Assembly (NCBI RefSeq): GCF_024749165.1
Contig: NZ_CP087190.1
Coordinates: 3,011,501-3,075,500 of the forward strand
Reading direction: 5' to 3'
DNA from: Pseudomonas sp. B21-023
GTDB taxonomy: Bacteria > Pseudomonadota > Gammaproteobacteria > Pseudomonadales > Pseudomonadaceae
DNA: 64,000 nt
The notes beneath the pieces were generated by a model that saw only the letters and a list, made by a program, of their open reading frames with translations, did not search any database and was not told where the DNA came from. Positions 36,468 through 45,729 of the stretch are shown piece after piece. How positions within the stretch are numbered: the first letter of the stretch is position 1; every line of letters starts with the position of its first letter. Made by a program: the position numbers and the translations under genes.

Positions 36468-36519
36468 TCCTTTTGGTATTACCCAAAAAAGCCAGGGCTG
36501 CTGAACTGGGCCAAACGCA

Positions 36520-36544
36520 AAAAACGGCCTGACAGGCCGTTTTT
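36520..36544. terminator. Two-way terminator
   Basis: AAAAACGGCCTGACAGGCCG followed by TTTTT: a perfect stem with a T-run on each strand. It lies between the 36234 gene and the convergent H-NS-like gene and should end both. Confidence 0.85.
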
Positions 36545-36565
36545 CATTGAGACGTCAGTCGAATC

Positions 36566-36928
36566 TTAGGCAAGCCAAGATTCTACTACATCACCACCGT
36601 ACTCGGCTTTCCACTCTTTCAGCAGCTTGTGGTTGCCACCTTTGGTTGCGATAATTTCGCCATTGTGTGGGTTCTTGTACTGCTTGACCTGGCGTGCACG
36701 CCGAGCCGGTTTTTCAGCACTAGGGGCTACCGAACGGCGGCCAGACTGAGGATCCAGCAGGTTGATAATGTCACGCAGACTGAAGCCATACTCACCAAGC
36801 AAAGCGCGCAGTTTGGTTTCAAACTCAATTTCTTTCTGCAACTCAGAGGAGCCTTTCAGGGCTTCCAGTTCAGCCAATTGGGCTGCCAATTTTTGCTCAA
36901 GCTGACGAAACTCTGCCAATCGGGACAT
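36566..36928 (-). CDS. MvaT-family H-NS-like nucleoid protein
   Basis: A 120-residue protein with an N-terminal coiled-coil (RQLEQKLAAQLAELEALK) and the C-terminal DNA-binding part VKQYKNPHNGEIIATKGGNH (about 81-100), then EWKAEYGGDVVESW. MvaT-like proteins silence AT-rich acquired DNA. It is probably an island-borne paralogue of the core gene. Start at the ATG at 36928. Confidence 0.88.
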   Translation of the reverse strand: MSRLAEFRQLEQKLAAQLAELEALKGSSELQKEIEFETKLRALLGEYGFSLRDIINLLDPQSGRRSVAPSAEKPARRARQVKQYKNPHNGEIIATKGGNHKLLKEWKAEYGGDVVESWLA

Positions 36929-37049
36929 GATGAAACCTCGGGCTAGCAAATGGAAATCATTGCTTAGGATCGCATACCTTTATAGTAATTACGCCTTCGA
37001 CCAGATGTCAAACCATAATTATTAATCCCGCCCATCCCGAGGAAATTAA

Positions 37050-37640
37050 TTAGGGTCTGTATCCGGTCACATTCCCAACCACCTGTACGACTTTAAGCCT
37101 AGAATCCTTGCTTATGTCACCTGGGTTGGAGCCCGGCTCACCGTCGGGCACACTCATTCCAAAATACTGATAGTATGAAGTCCAAGCTGGAAGAATTTCT
37201 CTTGTAAGCGGATCTCTGAAACTCATGGGATTTTCAAGAAAAAACTCTGAGCCACCGTTTGCGGCACGAAACATGTCGACAACCAGCTCGCTGCAGTACA
37301 GTGCTGATTCATCTGTCAGGTAAAGCTTGTCATAAGGAACGTTCCTGCAGCTCAATCCGTACTCTACTGCCATGGGAATCAAATTTTTGTAAGGCGTCTT
37401 CAGTCTCGCGCACACATACCTAGGTTTCTTGGTAACATCCTCCGATCTCTTTAGATGTACATCCACTTGAGTGACGCGTACTTCTGGCGGAAACGTCTCA
37501 AGCACAAAAGTCCCTTTATTGTTCACCAAGACAATGCCCATATGGTTAACCCTTGCCCCGCGGTAACCCTCTGTAACCGCCGAAATTGCGTTGTTCGCAT
37601 CGCCTAGCTGGGTGAAGAGCAAGTCGCCATGTTCGAACAT
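37050..37640 (-). CDS. YiiX-like permuted papain-fold peptidase
   Basis: A 196-residue protein. GDLLFTQL (about 5-12), NHMGIVLV (about 32-39) with the catalytic His, and ALYCSELVVDMF (about 127-138) with the catalytic Cys follow the order of the permuted papain-like (YiiX/YaeF, NlpC/P60-related) family. It may cleave peptide or acyl bonds in lipids or peptidoglycan. No signal peptide is apparent, so it may act in the cytoplasm. Start at ATG 37640. Confidence 0.75.
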   Translation of the reverse strand: MFEHGDLLFTQLGDANNAISAVTEGYRGARVNHMGIVLVNNKGTFVLETFPPEVRVTQVDVHLKRSEDVTKKPRYVCARLKTPYKNLIPMAVEYGLSCRNVPYDKLYLTDESALYCSELVVDMFRAANGGSEFFLENPMSFRDPLTREILPAWTSYYQYFGMSVPDGEPGSNPGDISKDSRLKVVQVVGNVTGYRP

Positions 37641-37741
37641 ATGTAATCCTTCAAGTGAAAATTTCAGACTATTTTCTGGATGAGCAATCAAGAGGCAGGC
37701 CTATACATGCTTACTACATGCCGAGCTCTGATTGCTAACGC

Positions 37742-38526
37742 CTATTTTGGTTTGGCCAATGCTTCTGCTTCCTGAGCCGATTTTTCAGCCTGGTCGGCTG
37801 ATGCTCGGGCTTTTTCTGCGGCTTCGATCAGTCTTGTTTCGCTCGGCTGAACGGAGGCGGCACGCTCTGCTTGCGCAGCGGCGTCCTTAGCCTCAACAGC
37901 GGCTTCCGCGGCTTTGTCAGCCTTTTCCTGGGCTTGTTTGGCCGCTTCCTGAGTACGTGCATTAGAGACTGGGTTAGGGTTACTAACATGAGCTGTAGTG
38001 ATTGCCCGTAAAGCTGCGCTCTCAGCGTCAGCGGCGGCGACACTGCAGTTGAAAGCCATCGCAACGGCAACCGCAACGCGCTGATCATCGTCTTCCGCAA
38101 GGCTGTATTGGACAATGCCTTCCTTGCCCGCACTGGCAACACTCGCTCTTCGTCTGACGTATACCGCTGACGAGAACCCCTCCTCGAACCCGGTCTGCAG
38201 CGCGCTCGTCGAGCCGGACAATCCTGCCCATGCGTCCTTCGCACTACCGCCCGCCAAAGGAGCAGCCACAGCACCAGATAGGGTGCCGACTGCGCCAATC
38301 CAGAATTTGCTATTGGTAGCGTAGAAACCGTGAGCCTCATAATAATTTTGGACTTTTCGGCAAAAGCCCACGGCATCGACGAAGGCTTTCGACGCCTCCT
38401 TAGCCGTGCATTTCGCCGTGCAAGGCATACTCTCCTCCCATGGCCAGGTAGCTGTCGGCCCCGTGCTGCACCCCCCATAAGCGCTGACACGCCCAGAAGC
38501 CAAGCGACCTTTGCTTTACCCCCCAT
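37742..38526 (-). pseudogene. Frame-disrupted lipoprotein with coiled-coil tail
   Basis: A strong ribosome site (AAGGAGG, 5 nt) precedes an ATG at 38526 that encodes MGGKAKVAWLLGVSALMGG. The frame then breaks at a run of six G (C on the plus strand, 38471-38476). With seven G the next residue is Cys and the frame joins the long downstream frame as a perfect lipobox, ALMGGC. Downstream are a GSAKDAWAGLSGS region and a long Ala/Glu/Lys coiled-coil tail. Either a decayed or phase-variable gene, or a homopolymer error. Confidence 0.7.
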
Positions 38527-38795
38527 TACTTCCTCCTTGAGTCATCAAATAGCCACTATCCGTATTAGTCGATTATTTGGTAATGGCAAAGGAGAACGCG
38601 CTCAGCCGAACCCTCACTGAAACGAGATCGTTCATATTCACCGGACTCTAGGGGACTGATCAGGCAGTGTGCCCAGCTTTCAGAGGGTGACGCCATCAAG
38701 GTAGAGTGCACCATTGGCGATCCTGGTGAGGTATTGCTTGCTCACGATTGCTCGCTTCAACAGGCGAATTAGGTAACTCAGGAAGGTTGCACAGG

Positions 38796-39713
38796 ATGGC
38801 AAAGAAACCCAAGTTCTACGCTGTCGTTCGAGGACGGAAACTCGGGATTTTCAATAGCTGGGTAGATGGAGCACGCTTGTCCATCGAGCGCTTTCCAGAA
38901 GCGAAACACCAGTCGTTCGCAACGCTTGCGCTCGCGGAAGAGTGGTACCGCAAGAACATCCCCACGCCAGGCTCGAATCACTCACCGGTTTTTCACTTCA
39001 GCACGCAGGCGCCCGAGCCGCAGCCAACCGCCGCTCCTCTGCAGGCGGCATTTGAAGGCGTGGTTGCCAAGAAATACGTCGTCTATTTGATTATTGATCC
39101 CGTGACGGAGGAGCCCTTTTACGTAGGGCAGACGGGCAACTTCAAAAGCCGGCAGCGGAGCCATCTCGAGAAAGCCAATCACAACTGCAAGCGTGCGGCA
39201 GCCAAAATCGCTCAGATACTCGATGCGGGGATGACCCCAGCATTCAAAGTCGTGGAAACCTGCGACTCAGAAGAGGCCTCATTGGAGGCAGAAACACGCT
39301 GGATCGAACATTGCACTGCCAGGGGTATCAAGGTTTGGAACCGCTGGAGGGAGCATCGAGAAATTCAGGCATTACACATGAAGCCCAGTATCGAGCTTGA
39401 TCGAATCATCGGCGATGGCCCTTTCACTCTCGGCCCCTACCAATACGACTCCAGATTTGATCTCAAGACCAGGCTCACCGCCTTCCTGGCAAAGTCCTCT
39501 CCAGGCGCGATACAGTCCCGCATGGCCACAGAGAAGCTCAGATTGATCTGGGAAGTCACGCGGCAAGAGGGCGAAGTCAGTGAGTTCCGAATCGTCAGTT
39601 GTCTATCAAAGCCTGGGTTCATGAACACGCCGCGGCATCAGCTCGAAGCTGTACTCGAGTCCGGAGCAACTGTGGATTTTGACTACCGCGCTGCGATCGA
39701 CCGCCTCCCCTAG
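38796..39713 (+). CDS. Viroplasmin/RNase HI hybrid-binding domain fused to GIY-YIG nuclease
   Basis: A 305-residue protein. Residues about 4-50 (FYAVVRGRKLGIFNSWVDGA, then HQSFATLALAEEW) match the N-terminal hybrid-binding domain of RNase HI and the caulimovirus viroplasmin. Residues about 92-180 carry a GIY-YIG-type domain (YVVYLII and FYVGQTGNFKSRQRSHL, then ETRWIEHC with the catalytic Glu). The ~100-residue tail is unassigned. The start at 38796 is chosen over in-frame upstream codons because the domain begins at once. Confidence 0.72.
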   Translation: MAKKPKFYAVVRGRKLGIFNSWVDGARLSIERFPEAKHQSFATLALAEEWYRKNIPTPGSNHSPVFHFSTQAPEPQPTAAPLQAAFEGVVAKKYVVYLIIDPVTEEPFYVGQTGNFKSRQRSHLEKANHNCKRAAAKIAQILDAGMTPAFKVVETCDSEEASLEAETRWIEHCTARGIKVWNRWREHREIQALHMKPSIELDRIIGDGPFTLGPYQYDSRFDLKTRLTAFLAKSSPGAIQSRMATEKLRLIWEVTRQEGEVSEFRIVSCLSKPGFMNTPRHQLEAVLESGATVDFDYRAAIDRLP

Positions 39714-39882
39714 CCGACTGCTTCGCAATTGACACCCAGGGCACCAAGTACAGCAAGTTGAGTTGATACACAGCTAGCAAACCCCAGAAACTTGTGAAGC
39801 CCTGGCCATTCTGTTCAGGGCCGTCATTCATTTTGGGAGATTTTATGTATCGTCTGCGCGCTGTGCTTGATCGGCTGTTCCC

Positions 39883-40074
39883 CTAGTCCTGGCTATCGGG
39901 ACTGCCAACGTCGCTGCCACCCGTCAAGGTCTGGATATCTGTAACCGCCTGTTCGAAGTTACCGGCGCCCGCGCCACCCATGCTTCGCTGCGCTTCGACC
40001 GCCACTGGCGCAACCTGAGGACGCAAACCCTGCACGACCTGGTGGATTACCGCATCCACGAGTCGGCGAGTGGG
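39883..40074 (+). pseudogene. Fragment of an SfnB-type acyl-CoA dehydrogenase-like gene
   Basis: Encodes ICNRLFEVTGARATHASLRF followed by DRHWRNLRTQTLHD, the C-terminal end of sulfur-acquisition oxidoreductases of the SfnB type. The first ~85% of the gene is absent and the frame runs on without its own stop. Confidence 0.7.
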
Positions 40075-40261
40075 CCCTCAGCGGAAAGCGCCCTGCCCCA
40101 TCCTTCTATTCCTAAAGATCGCCCATACAACTGCTGCCCCTCCTCCCGTCGCGCAATGTCATCCGTAAGCGACTCATTGCGATTGTGCCAGTTGATGGTG
40201 AACAAGCGCCGAGTGCAGGATGCACAGGTTCTGGATAACCGGCTGGTGAGATTGTCGATTT

Positions 40262-40365
40262 GAGCTGAACGCCAAAGACCACAGGCAACGCAGATAACCT
40301 GACTACTATCAGTGAGGCCTTCAAGGACAACCCCGCTGAGACTGTGGATGGCGTCGAGAACACAA
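40262..40365 (+). pseudogene. Decayed middle piece of the 24007-type lipoprotein gene
   Basis: The DNA here lines up with the part of the 24007 lipoprotein gene coding for LNPKDYERRKYSEYF and ISVAFKNNTAEALAGVK, but with stops and frame changes. With the fragment at 23414 this makes two relics of one gene family. Confidence 0.65.
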
Positions 40366-40604
40366 AAATTGAAAGAGGTAGCTGTACTGCTCCGAAACAG
40401 GCCACCTGTAAGATGGCCTGTACGTGACGGTTTACAAGACAAGGTGTTGTCGAAGCTTTTGGCTTCGGACGCAAACGTAACAATCTCGGCACGGAGCGAT
40501 ACGTAGTCACGACCCATTTTGTGTAGTCAGGTTGAAACCCGGATAAACGAAATCTAAACTTTACTTTCGTTTTTTCGAAAAACTAGGCAGTTCACCCCTA
40601 AAAT

Positions 40605-40620
40605 CTAAGCTATAGCTTAG
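40605..40620. promoter_or_regulatory. 16-bp palindrome CTAAGCTATAGCTTAG
   Basis: A perfect self-complementary palindrome followed by TTTTT. Could be a weak terminator or an operator of the AbrB-like gene nearby. Confidence 0.4.
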
Positions 40621-40705
40621 TTTTTAAGCGGCGTTGAGCATATCCATGTGAATCGCCCCTTGTTTTGTAGACCCATCTAACGACTGCAATGGGTTGATAG
40701 CTGCC

Positions 40706-40894
40706 TTAGGGCTGGGCGTCTGCACCACGAACCGGCTTGAGCACAATGATTCCGCCTATCAACTCGATGGTCAGGGAATCAGCGATTTGCAGGCCCATGC
40801 GTTCGAGGACATCGTCGGATAGCTCAATGATGACATCCGCAGAACCATCACCTGGATCTTGGCATTTCACGGTTGTCTGGACGAAATCTTTCAT
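40706..40894 (-). CDS. AbrB/MazE-type small DNA-binding protein
   Basis: A 62-residue protein from ATG 40894. DVIIELSDDVLERMGLQIAD and then LTIELIGGIIVLKPV are typical of the swapped-hairpin AbrB/MazE fold. Such proteins are antitoxins or transcription regulators. No toxin gene is next to it. Confidence 0.6.
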   Translation of the reverse strand: MKDFVQTTVKCQDPGDGSADVIIELSDDVLERMGLQIADSLTIELIGGIIVLKPVRGADAQP

Positions 40895-41431
40895 AAGAAG
40901 CGGCTCTTGCTGGCCTGATGGGGGAGCCTCCATCCTACGCCCACATGCTTACAACTCATAGCAGTCGCCCCACGGCGACCGCTAAATGTTGGGGCCTTCG
41001 GCTAGCGGCGATGGCGCTGAAAACTGAGCTTTGGGTAGTGTCTGCTTCGGGTCAATTTCTGCCGTTCAAGACTTACCAGTGCACTTGTGACATCCGATGC
41101 AAATGGCTGGTCATGTGGGATACAAACGCTTGGTCGGAAAAACCCCGCTTTAAGCCAGGATCTACAGTAAAGATAGGACTGAAGCCAACTATTCATTGCG
41201 CTTATAACTTCTTGAAACGCCCCATTCAATGCGAACCCACCTAAAATAACGCACGTTCCGCGGCAAAAAACTAGTCAAGTCGAAGACTTACACACCACAA
41301 GTAGGAAATAGCAAACACACTAGCAACTTAAATAACACCTCCTGCCCGAACAAATACCTTGCAAACCATTAACTTTTACAAATATACGTGCTACACTACC
41401 ATGTTTTTTTAGGTGAAGAGGTTTGTCCGTC
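40895..41431. other. AT-rich intergenic region before the GHKL pair (537 bp)
   Basis: Includes a weak plus-strand frame (40918-41244) with no ribosome site, not called. The 3' end is AT-rich and holds the likely promoter of the following operon. Confidence 0.35.
41359..41388 (+). promoter_or_regulatory. Possible sigma70 promoter TTGCAA-18-TATACG
   Basis: A -35-like TTGCAA at 41359 and a -10-like TATACG at 41383 with 18 bp between them, about 45 bp before the GHKL gene start. Confidence 0.35.
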
Positions 41432-42514
41432 ATGAATGAGATTGTAATCCCTTCTGGATGTTCTATAAGTCACTTAGCTAGCAAAATCAGACACAATCAT
41501 AAATCAAGCTTCAAATTTGAAAAGGACGCCAGCTTCTCCATTGGAGCCGAAGGCTTTTTTATCTCCTGCGCAATAGGCCTTGCCCGATCTGGCAATTTAG
41601 AAAAAGTGAAGATCCACTTATCTAAAGCCGAACTTGAAGAATACGGCATCAAAGATGATTCGTATCTCGCCTCAGCTTGTTTTATCAATATATGCATGCA
41701 GGATTTGGTGATTTTAGACAGGCATGACAAGGACATAACACAATACCTTTTAGAAATGATCAGCGCTGCTGTTGATATGGACTATGGTGCATTTCAGGGA
41801 AGCCAATCTTATTCACTCTATGCATTGGATCCGTACTACGTCCACCCTCCCGTACTTAACCTAGGCTCCGCTGAGCCTTCGGAGGAGGACTTCCGGACAC
41901 TCCTAGGCCCCAAGATCGAACAGTGCATGGTTGGGACTACTGCGGAAGCCTTAGGAGCACTTGAAAAAATTGTAAACTCAATGAGCCTCTATGTTTTCCT
42001 AAAGGAAATCTGGGAAAACACGATCCATCATGCTCGTCAACCTACAACATCGTTGCGATACATGAAGGTATCAAGAGTTATCTATAACAGTCTTACAGAG
42101 ATTCAAAATTCAAAACTACCTATAGCTTTGGCTGCGTACCTAACAGCAAGATCCCAAAAGGAAGGCGCAAAAAAATACCTAATTATTGACGTTGTGGACT
42201 CAGGATACGGCATATATGAATCTTTGAAAGCCACATTCCCCGGACGAAGCAAGATAGAGGTCGTAGAGAGAGCATTCCACCAGCACAGCACTTCCAAGAT
42301 TCAGCGCAAACCCATAAGGCGCGGACTTGGTTTACATGCTGCAATGGAGTGCGCCCACAAGCTAAAAGGACTGGTCGTCATCACAACCTCTGGCACTCTT
42401 TGCGCCAATTATGACTATGCTAGCGATACATTTCTAGACAACATAAAAGTCCTTTTCTCCGAAGATCAAACCGACGTACTTTCAACATCAATCTCGCTGA
42501 TCATGCCGGTTTGA
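41432..42514 (+). CDS. GHKL (histidine-kinase-like) ATPase, first gene of a pair
   Basis: A 360-residue protein, start at ATG 41432 with AGGTGAAGAGG 10 nt before it. The C-terminal half has the ATP-binding boxes: N box LKEIWENTIHHA (about 192-203), G1 box LIIDVVDSGYGIYES (about 247-261) and G2 box RGLGLHAAME (about 293-302). It has no His-kinase dimerisation domain, so it is an ATPase of the MORC/Hsp90-like superfamily rather than a sensor kinase. Low GC; tightly followed by the 42517 gene. Confidence 0.78.
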   Translation: MNEIVIPSGCSISHLASKIRHNHKSSFKFEKDASFSIGAEGFFISCAIGLARSGNLEKVKIHLSKAELEEYGIKDDSYLASACFINICMQDLVILDRHDKDITQYLLEMISAAVDMDYGAFQGSQSYSLYALDPYYVHPPVLNLGSAEPSEEDFRTLLGPKIEQCMVGTTAEALGALEKIVNSMSLYVFLKEIWENTIHHARQPTTSLRYMKVSRVIYNSLTEIQNSKLPIALAAYLTARSQKEGAKKYLIIDVVDSGYGIYESLKATFPGRSKIEVVERAFHQHSTSKIQRKPIRRGLGLHAAMECAHKLKGLVVITTSGTLCANYDYASDTFLDNIKVLFSEDQTDVLSTSISLIMPV

Positions 42515-42516
42515 CT

Positions 42517-44646
42517 ATGAACCCAATAATCATAAACTGCATTGACATAGTCGGCCCAGCAGACATCGAACCACTGCTGGTAATGGCAACCAGCTCATCA
42601 GATGAACCCTACGACAAATGTTTTATTCTAGCTAGAAATCTGAATTTGGTTACGGAGATAGACAAAGAAGACAATACTCCTATTCGAAGAAAATTAATAA
42701 ATCGCTTAAATCTTCCCTTCCTAGGAATTATCACGTACAGCACTCAATTCAAACGCTACCAGGTGTATCAAGTAACTAATGAGGGCGTATCACTCGCTGA
42801 TGATGAACTCGACACTAAGGCGCTTGCCTCCATCGATCTAGATCGACTTCTAAACAAGTATTCCAGCGAAAGTTTTCTTCGTGGAGGCGATCAGTACCAT
42901 TTTACAACACCTTCACACAACCATACTGATGCTTTTTTTCGACTCGGGGACTCGATCAAGAATAAAGATGACCTAGACAGGGTAGCATTTTGGTTACTTC
43001 AGGTTATCGACCATTCCGATTACATTTTCATTGACTCCTGGTCGATTGCAGCGCTCCCCCTTCGCGCAATGCAAATCCTAGGGAAAACTACTGTATTCGA
43101 TGCCCTTCCGGCTCACCCGGCGAGGAAGCATGGGGATTGCAGATCTGTTATCTGCGCCACGACGCCGGCCTTGAAATCATCAACAAATCCCCTGCTGATC
43201 GTAAGTGTAGATAGCAGCGGTAGCCTGATCCGAACATTCCGCGAAATTTTTAGCGCTGCATATCCGTTAAAAAAGCTCACCGTAGTTTCTGTATATTCAT
43301 TTAATGGCGGAGACGAGGCGATCTGCAAGATCAACGCTGAAGTCAAGCGCTTTAACTTCGACGAATGTGAACTCTGCAAAAAAAACAGCAAGCCAATAGA
43401 AATCCACGCAAGCGCCTATTATGTAAAAAGCCTTACTGACTCTGGGATTACCCTATGCAAAACTATCGCCAGCACAGGTAAACCATTTTTCGAAAAGTAC
43501 CATGACCATTTGGACAGCATTATCAGCTTCCATAAAGGCGATCACTTCAAAGGCCGTAAACATTACGCTTACTACGTCGACTACAGCAAACTTTCCGGCA
43601 TTGATGCCTTCTCTGGCGCTTTAAATCAAAAACTGAGATCTCTTCTGACGTCAGCTTCGCTTGTTTTGACCTTCTGCGATGATGAAAATCTTAAAAAAGA
43701 AGTTAACTCACTGGGCGCCAAGTGCATCTATCTGAAAGAGGTAGAAAGCGTACTGGAAGGCGACACCATTGGTGCCTTTGCCGCATCTGACAAAGTCGTG
43801 ATATACGACCCCGTCGTCATCAACGGAAAGCCTTTTGAGCGGCTGAACAATCTAATAAGAGAAACACCAGAGCTAGATCAAGAGGTGCGCGATATTACTT
43901 TCCTATCAGGACTATATCGTCCCGCTTCAGGAAACGCTGAAAAGAGACTCAAAAACTGCGTCGCATACCCAGATCGAGATGGTGTAAAGCGAAGCCTTCA
44001 GCACATCGAAACCCTAGTACTACCTGATTATAATCAGTTTGATTGCCCCTGGTGCCTTGAGTTCAACTCTATAAATGGCTCCGTAAAAAAAGGCATTAAG
44101 AATTCTGGCCATTTCTACGAGAGGCTGACCAAACTCTCTAATATACAGGATGGTCTGTCCGGTAAAGATGCACTGTTCCACATAGATCCACGCACGGAAT
44201 CCATCACACTGGGAGGTGGCTCTTACCTCGCACCAGAGAAGACCGGAATTTCTGGGGTGGTGCTTGCTGTTGCATCTTCTCTGCAGTTGATGAGAAGTCA
44301 TGATGATGAAACCAAGCGGCTCTCCCCTGGGTTCCCTTACACCCAGGTATTAGGAGCAAAAAACTTTGAAAATTATTCTGAAGGGCTTATCCGGTCTGCC
44401 ATCATCAGGAATGCATCAGCTATCGAGTATGGAGTTATTCAGAAAGAGGAAACTCTAGCTGTTCTGCTTCCAGCACTGGAAGACCCTCAACAGGGAAGTC
44501 TTCTATCCGAATACCTTATCGCCGTCATTTGCGGAAAGCTCCCGCCATTCACGACCCTAAGCGATAGTATCAACTCTCAGCTTGCAGAACTTAGAGCACA
44601 AAGCCCAAAACTTATGGCACTTACTTTGGCCAAGGGGTATGTATAG
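42517..44646 (+). CDS. 709-residue partner protein, possibly PRTase-like
   Basis: Starts at the ATG at 42517 (a TTG at 42511 overlaps the upstream stop). Around residue 230 the segment PLLIVSVDSSGSLIRTF resembles a degenerate PRPP-binding loop of type I phosphoribosyltransferases, preceded by a Rossmann-like DYIFIDSWSIAALPL. Cys pairs occur at CELCKKN (about residue 287) and CPWCLEF (about 512), as in Zn sites. The C-terminal third has ITLGGGSYLAPEKTGIS. The family is not recognised; linkage to the GHKL ATPase is strong. Confidence 0.65.
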   Translation: MNPIIINCIDIVGPADIEPLLVMATSSSDEPYDKCFILARNLNLVTEIDKEDNTPIRRKLINRLNLPFLGIITYSTQFKRYQVYQVTNEGVSLADDELDTKALASIDLDRLLNKYSSESFLRGGDQYHFTTPSHNHTDAFFRLGDSIKNKDDLDRVAFWLLQVIDHSDYIFIDSWSIAALPLRAMQILGKTTVFDALPAHPARKHGDCRSVICATTPALKSSTNPLLIVSVDSSGSLIRTFREIFSAAYPLKKLTVVSVYSFNGGDEAICKINAEVKRFNFDECELCKKNSKPIEIHASAYYVKSLTDSGITLCKTIASTGKPFFEKYHDHLDSIISFHKGDHFKGRKHYAYYVDYSKLSGIDAFSGALNQKLRSLLTSASLVLTFCDDENLKKEVNSLGAKCIYLKEVESVLEGDTIGAFAASDKVVIYDPVVINGKPFERLNNLIRETPELDQEVRDITFLSGLYRPASGNAEKRLKNCVAYPDRDGVKRSLQHIETLVLPDYNQFDCPWCLEFNSINGSVKKGIKNSGHFYERLTKLSNIQDGLSGKDALFHIDPRTESITLGGGSYLAPEKTGISGVVLAVASSLQLMRSHDDETKRLSPGFPYTQVLGAKNFENYSEGLIRSAIIRNASAIEYGVIQKEETLAVLLPALEDPQQGSLLSEYLIAVICGKLPPFTTLSDSINSQLAELRAQSPKLMALTLAKGYV

Positions 44647-44694
44647 ACCAATATCAATAAACTCACTACCTTGAGAGGTGGCTTTAGATTTTTA

Positions 44695-44717
44695 AGGGGC
44701 TACATCCAGTAGCCCCT
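44695..44717 (+). terminator. Hairpin after the GHKL pair
   Basis: AGGGGCTA-CATCCAG-TAGCCCCT, an 8-bp perfect stem 48 bp after the stop of the 42517 gene. No clear T-run. Confidence 0.5.
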
Positions 44718-44805
44718 CATCAAGCCCCGCACACAGGCCCAGGCTCGCACTTTAATATGTTGCGATCATATTCAGATCACAATAATTCTTTAGTACCTCA
44801 GCACA

Positions 44806-45165
44806 TCAAGGTCTGGCCTTGGTAGTTTTCCAAGTATTCATTTCGAAAAGCACTGCTGCGTCGCCATCATCGTTCCAAATTGGGGTTTTGAGCCCAAAAT
44901 AGAAATGATGCCACTTCACGCCACCATTTATCGTTGTCTGATATGTTCCCGGTTTCGTGTGAAGAGAAATCCGTTCGCCTTTTTTTACCGCAGTTGATTG
45001 AAACCAATGAGTATGACGGTGTTTGTTCGAAATCCGTCCATCCGCAGTGTAACTTGTGTCTGCAACCATGTAATAACTCATGTTGCAATCTTCCACCACA
45101 CTTAGTAACACACGCTCTTCAGACGCATCGCCATGCCCATGAACGTGATCGATCTTGACTTTCAT
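44806..45165 (-). CDS. Hypothetical protein, lamin-tail-like
   Basis: A 119-residue protein from ATG 45165, behind AAGGAAAGCGAC. The C-terminal half ISLHTKPGTYQTTI, then WNDDGDAAVLFEMNTWKT, looks like a lamin-tail (LTD)-type beta-sandwich. An N-terminal His-rich stretch (HVHGHGD) could bind metal. No known partner. Confidence 0.5.
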   Translation of the reverse strand: MKVKIDHVHGHGDASEERVLLSVVEDCNMSYYMVADTSYTADGRISNKHRHTHWFQSTAVKKGERISLHTKPGTYQTTINGGVKWHHFYFGLKTPIWNDDGDAAVLFEMNTWKTTKARP

Positions 45166-45305
45166 GTCGCTTTCCTTGCCAGAACACCAATTGAGCAAAC
45201 GACTCTAATTGAATCGAGACCGGCGTGCCACTTTCGTCATTGCTCAGCACCTTAGGTGCCAAGCAGCTTCACCAAGGGCGGCTCACAGCTACTGGTCAAA
45301 ATCCA

Positions 45306-45656
45306 TCACGCCCCGAGATCCACCGCGAACAGTGCATCCCGCAACGCCGGCGTGCCCTGATGCTCCGACACGATCTTGCGGAGCAAAGCCTCACCTAGGT
45401 ACGTGCGCAACCGGTAACGTATCTCGACAAAGGATTCCTCAACCTGGTATCCGCGGGCATGCCCTTGCTGTCTCAAGGCGCGCTTGAGAAGCATCAATAC
45501 GTCATAGCCTGCCGTGCTCCCGTGGAATCGCGTCAATTCGTCAAACCCACCAGCACGCTTGTAGCTAGACAGCACGTTCTCCAAAATCGCGCCCAGCGAC
45601 TCTCCGTAGATGAGCCACGCGCGCTGCCCCACCAACTGTTCTACTTCGGCGTCCAC
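45306..45656 (-). CDS. Hypothetical helical protein
   Basis: A 116-residue protein starting with GTG at 45656 behind GTGAGG. Composition suggests an all-helical soluble protein; no domain recognised. Confidence 0.45.
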   Translation of the reverse strand: MDAEVEQLVGQRAWLIYGESLGAILENVLSSYKRAGGFDELTRFHGSTAGYDVLMLLKRALRQQGHARGYQVEESFVEIRYRLRTYLGEALLRKIVSEHQGTPALRDALFAVDLGA

Positions 45657-45729
45657 ACAACCTCACAACCATGTCTCCGTGGCCGATACCTGAACACGAC
45701 CATACCGCCACCCTACAGCCGAGGCCTAC

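Noticed and set aside
37828..38440. 232-codon alternative frame across the lipoprotein gene
   Set aside because: Only its first ~20 codons (38526-38471) are real; beyond the G-run it becomes an Arg/Leu-rich shadow of the true frame.
40047..40517. 156-codon minus-strand frame
   Set aside because: It runs antisense across two decayed fragments (SfnB-type and lipoprotein) and has no domain.
40918..41244. 108-codon plus-strand frame before the GHKL gene
   Set aside because: No ribosome site or family, and it overlaps the AbrB-like gene's upstream region.
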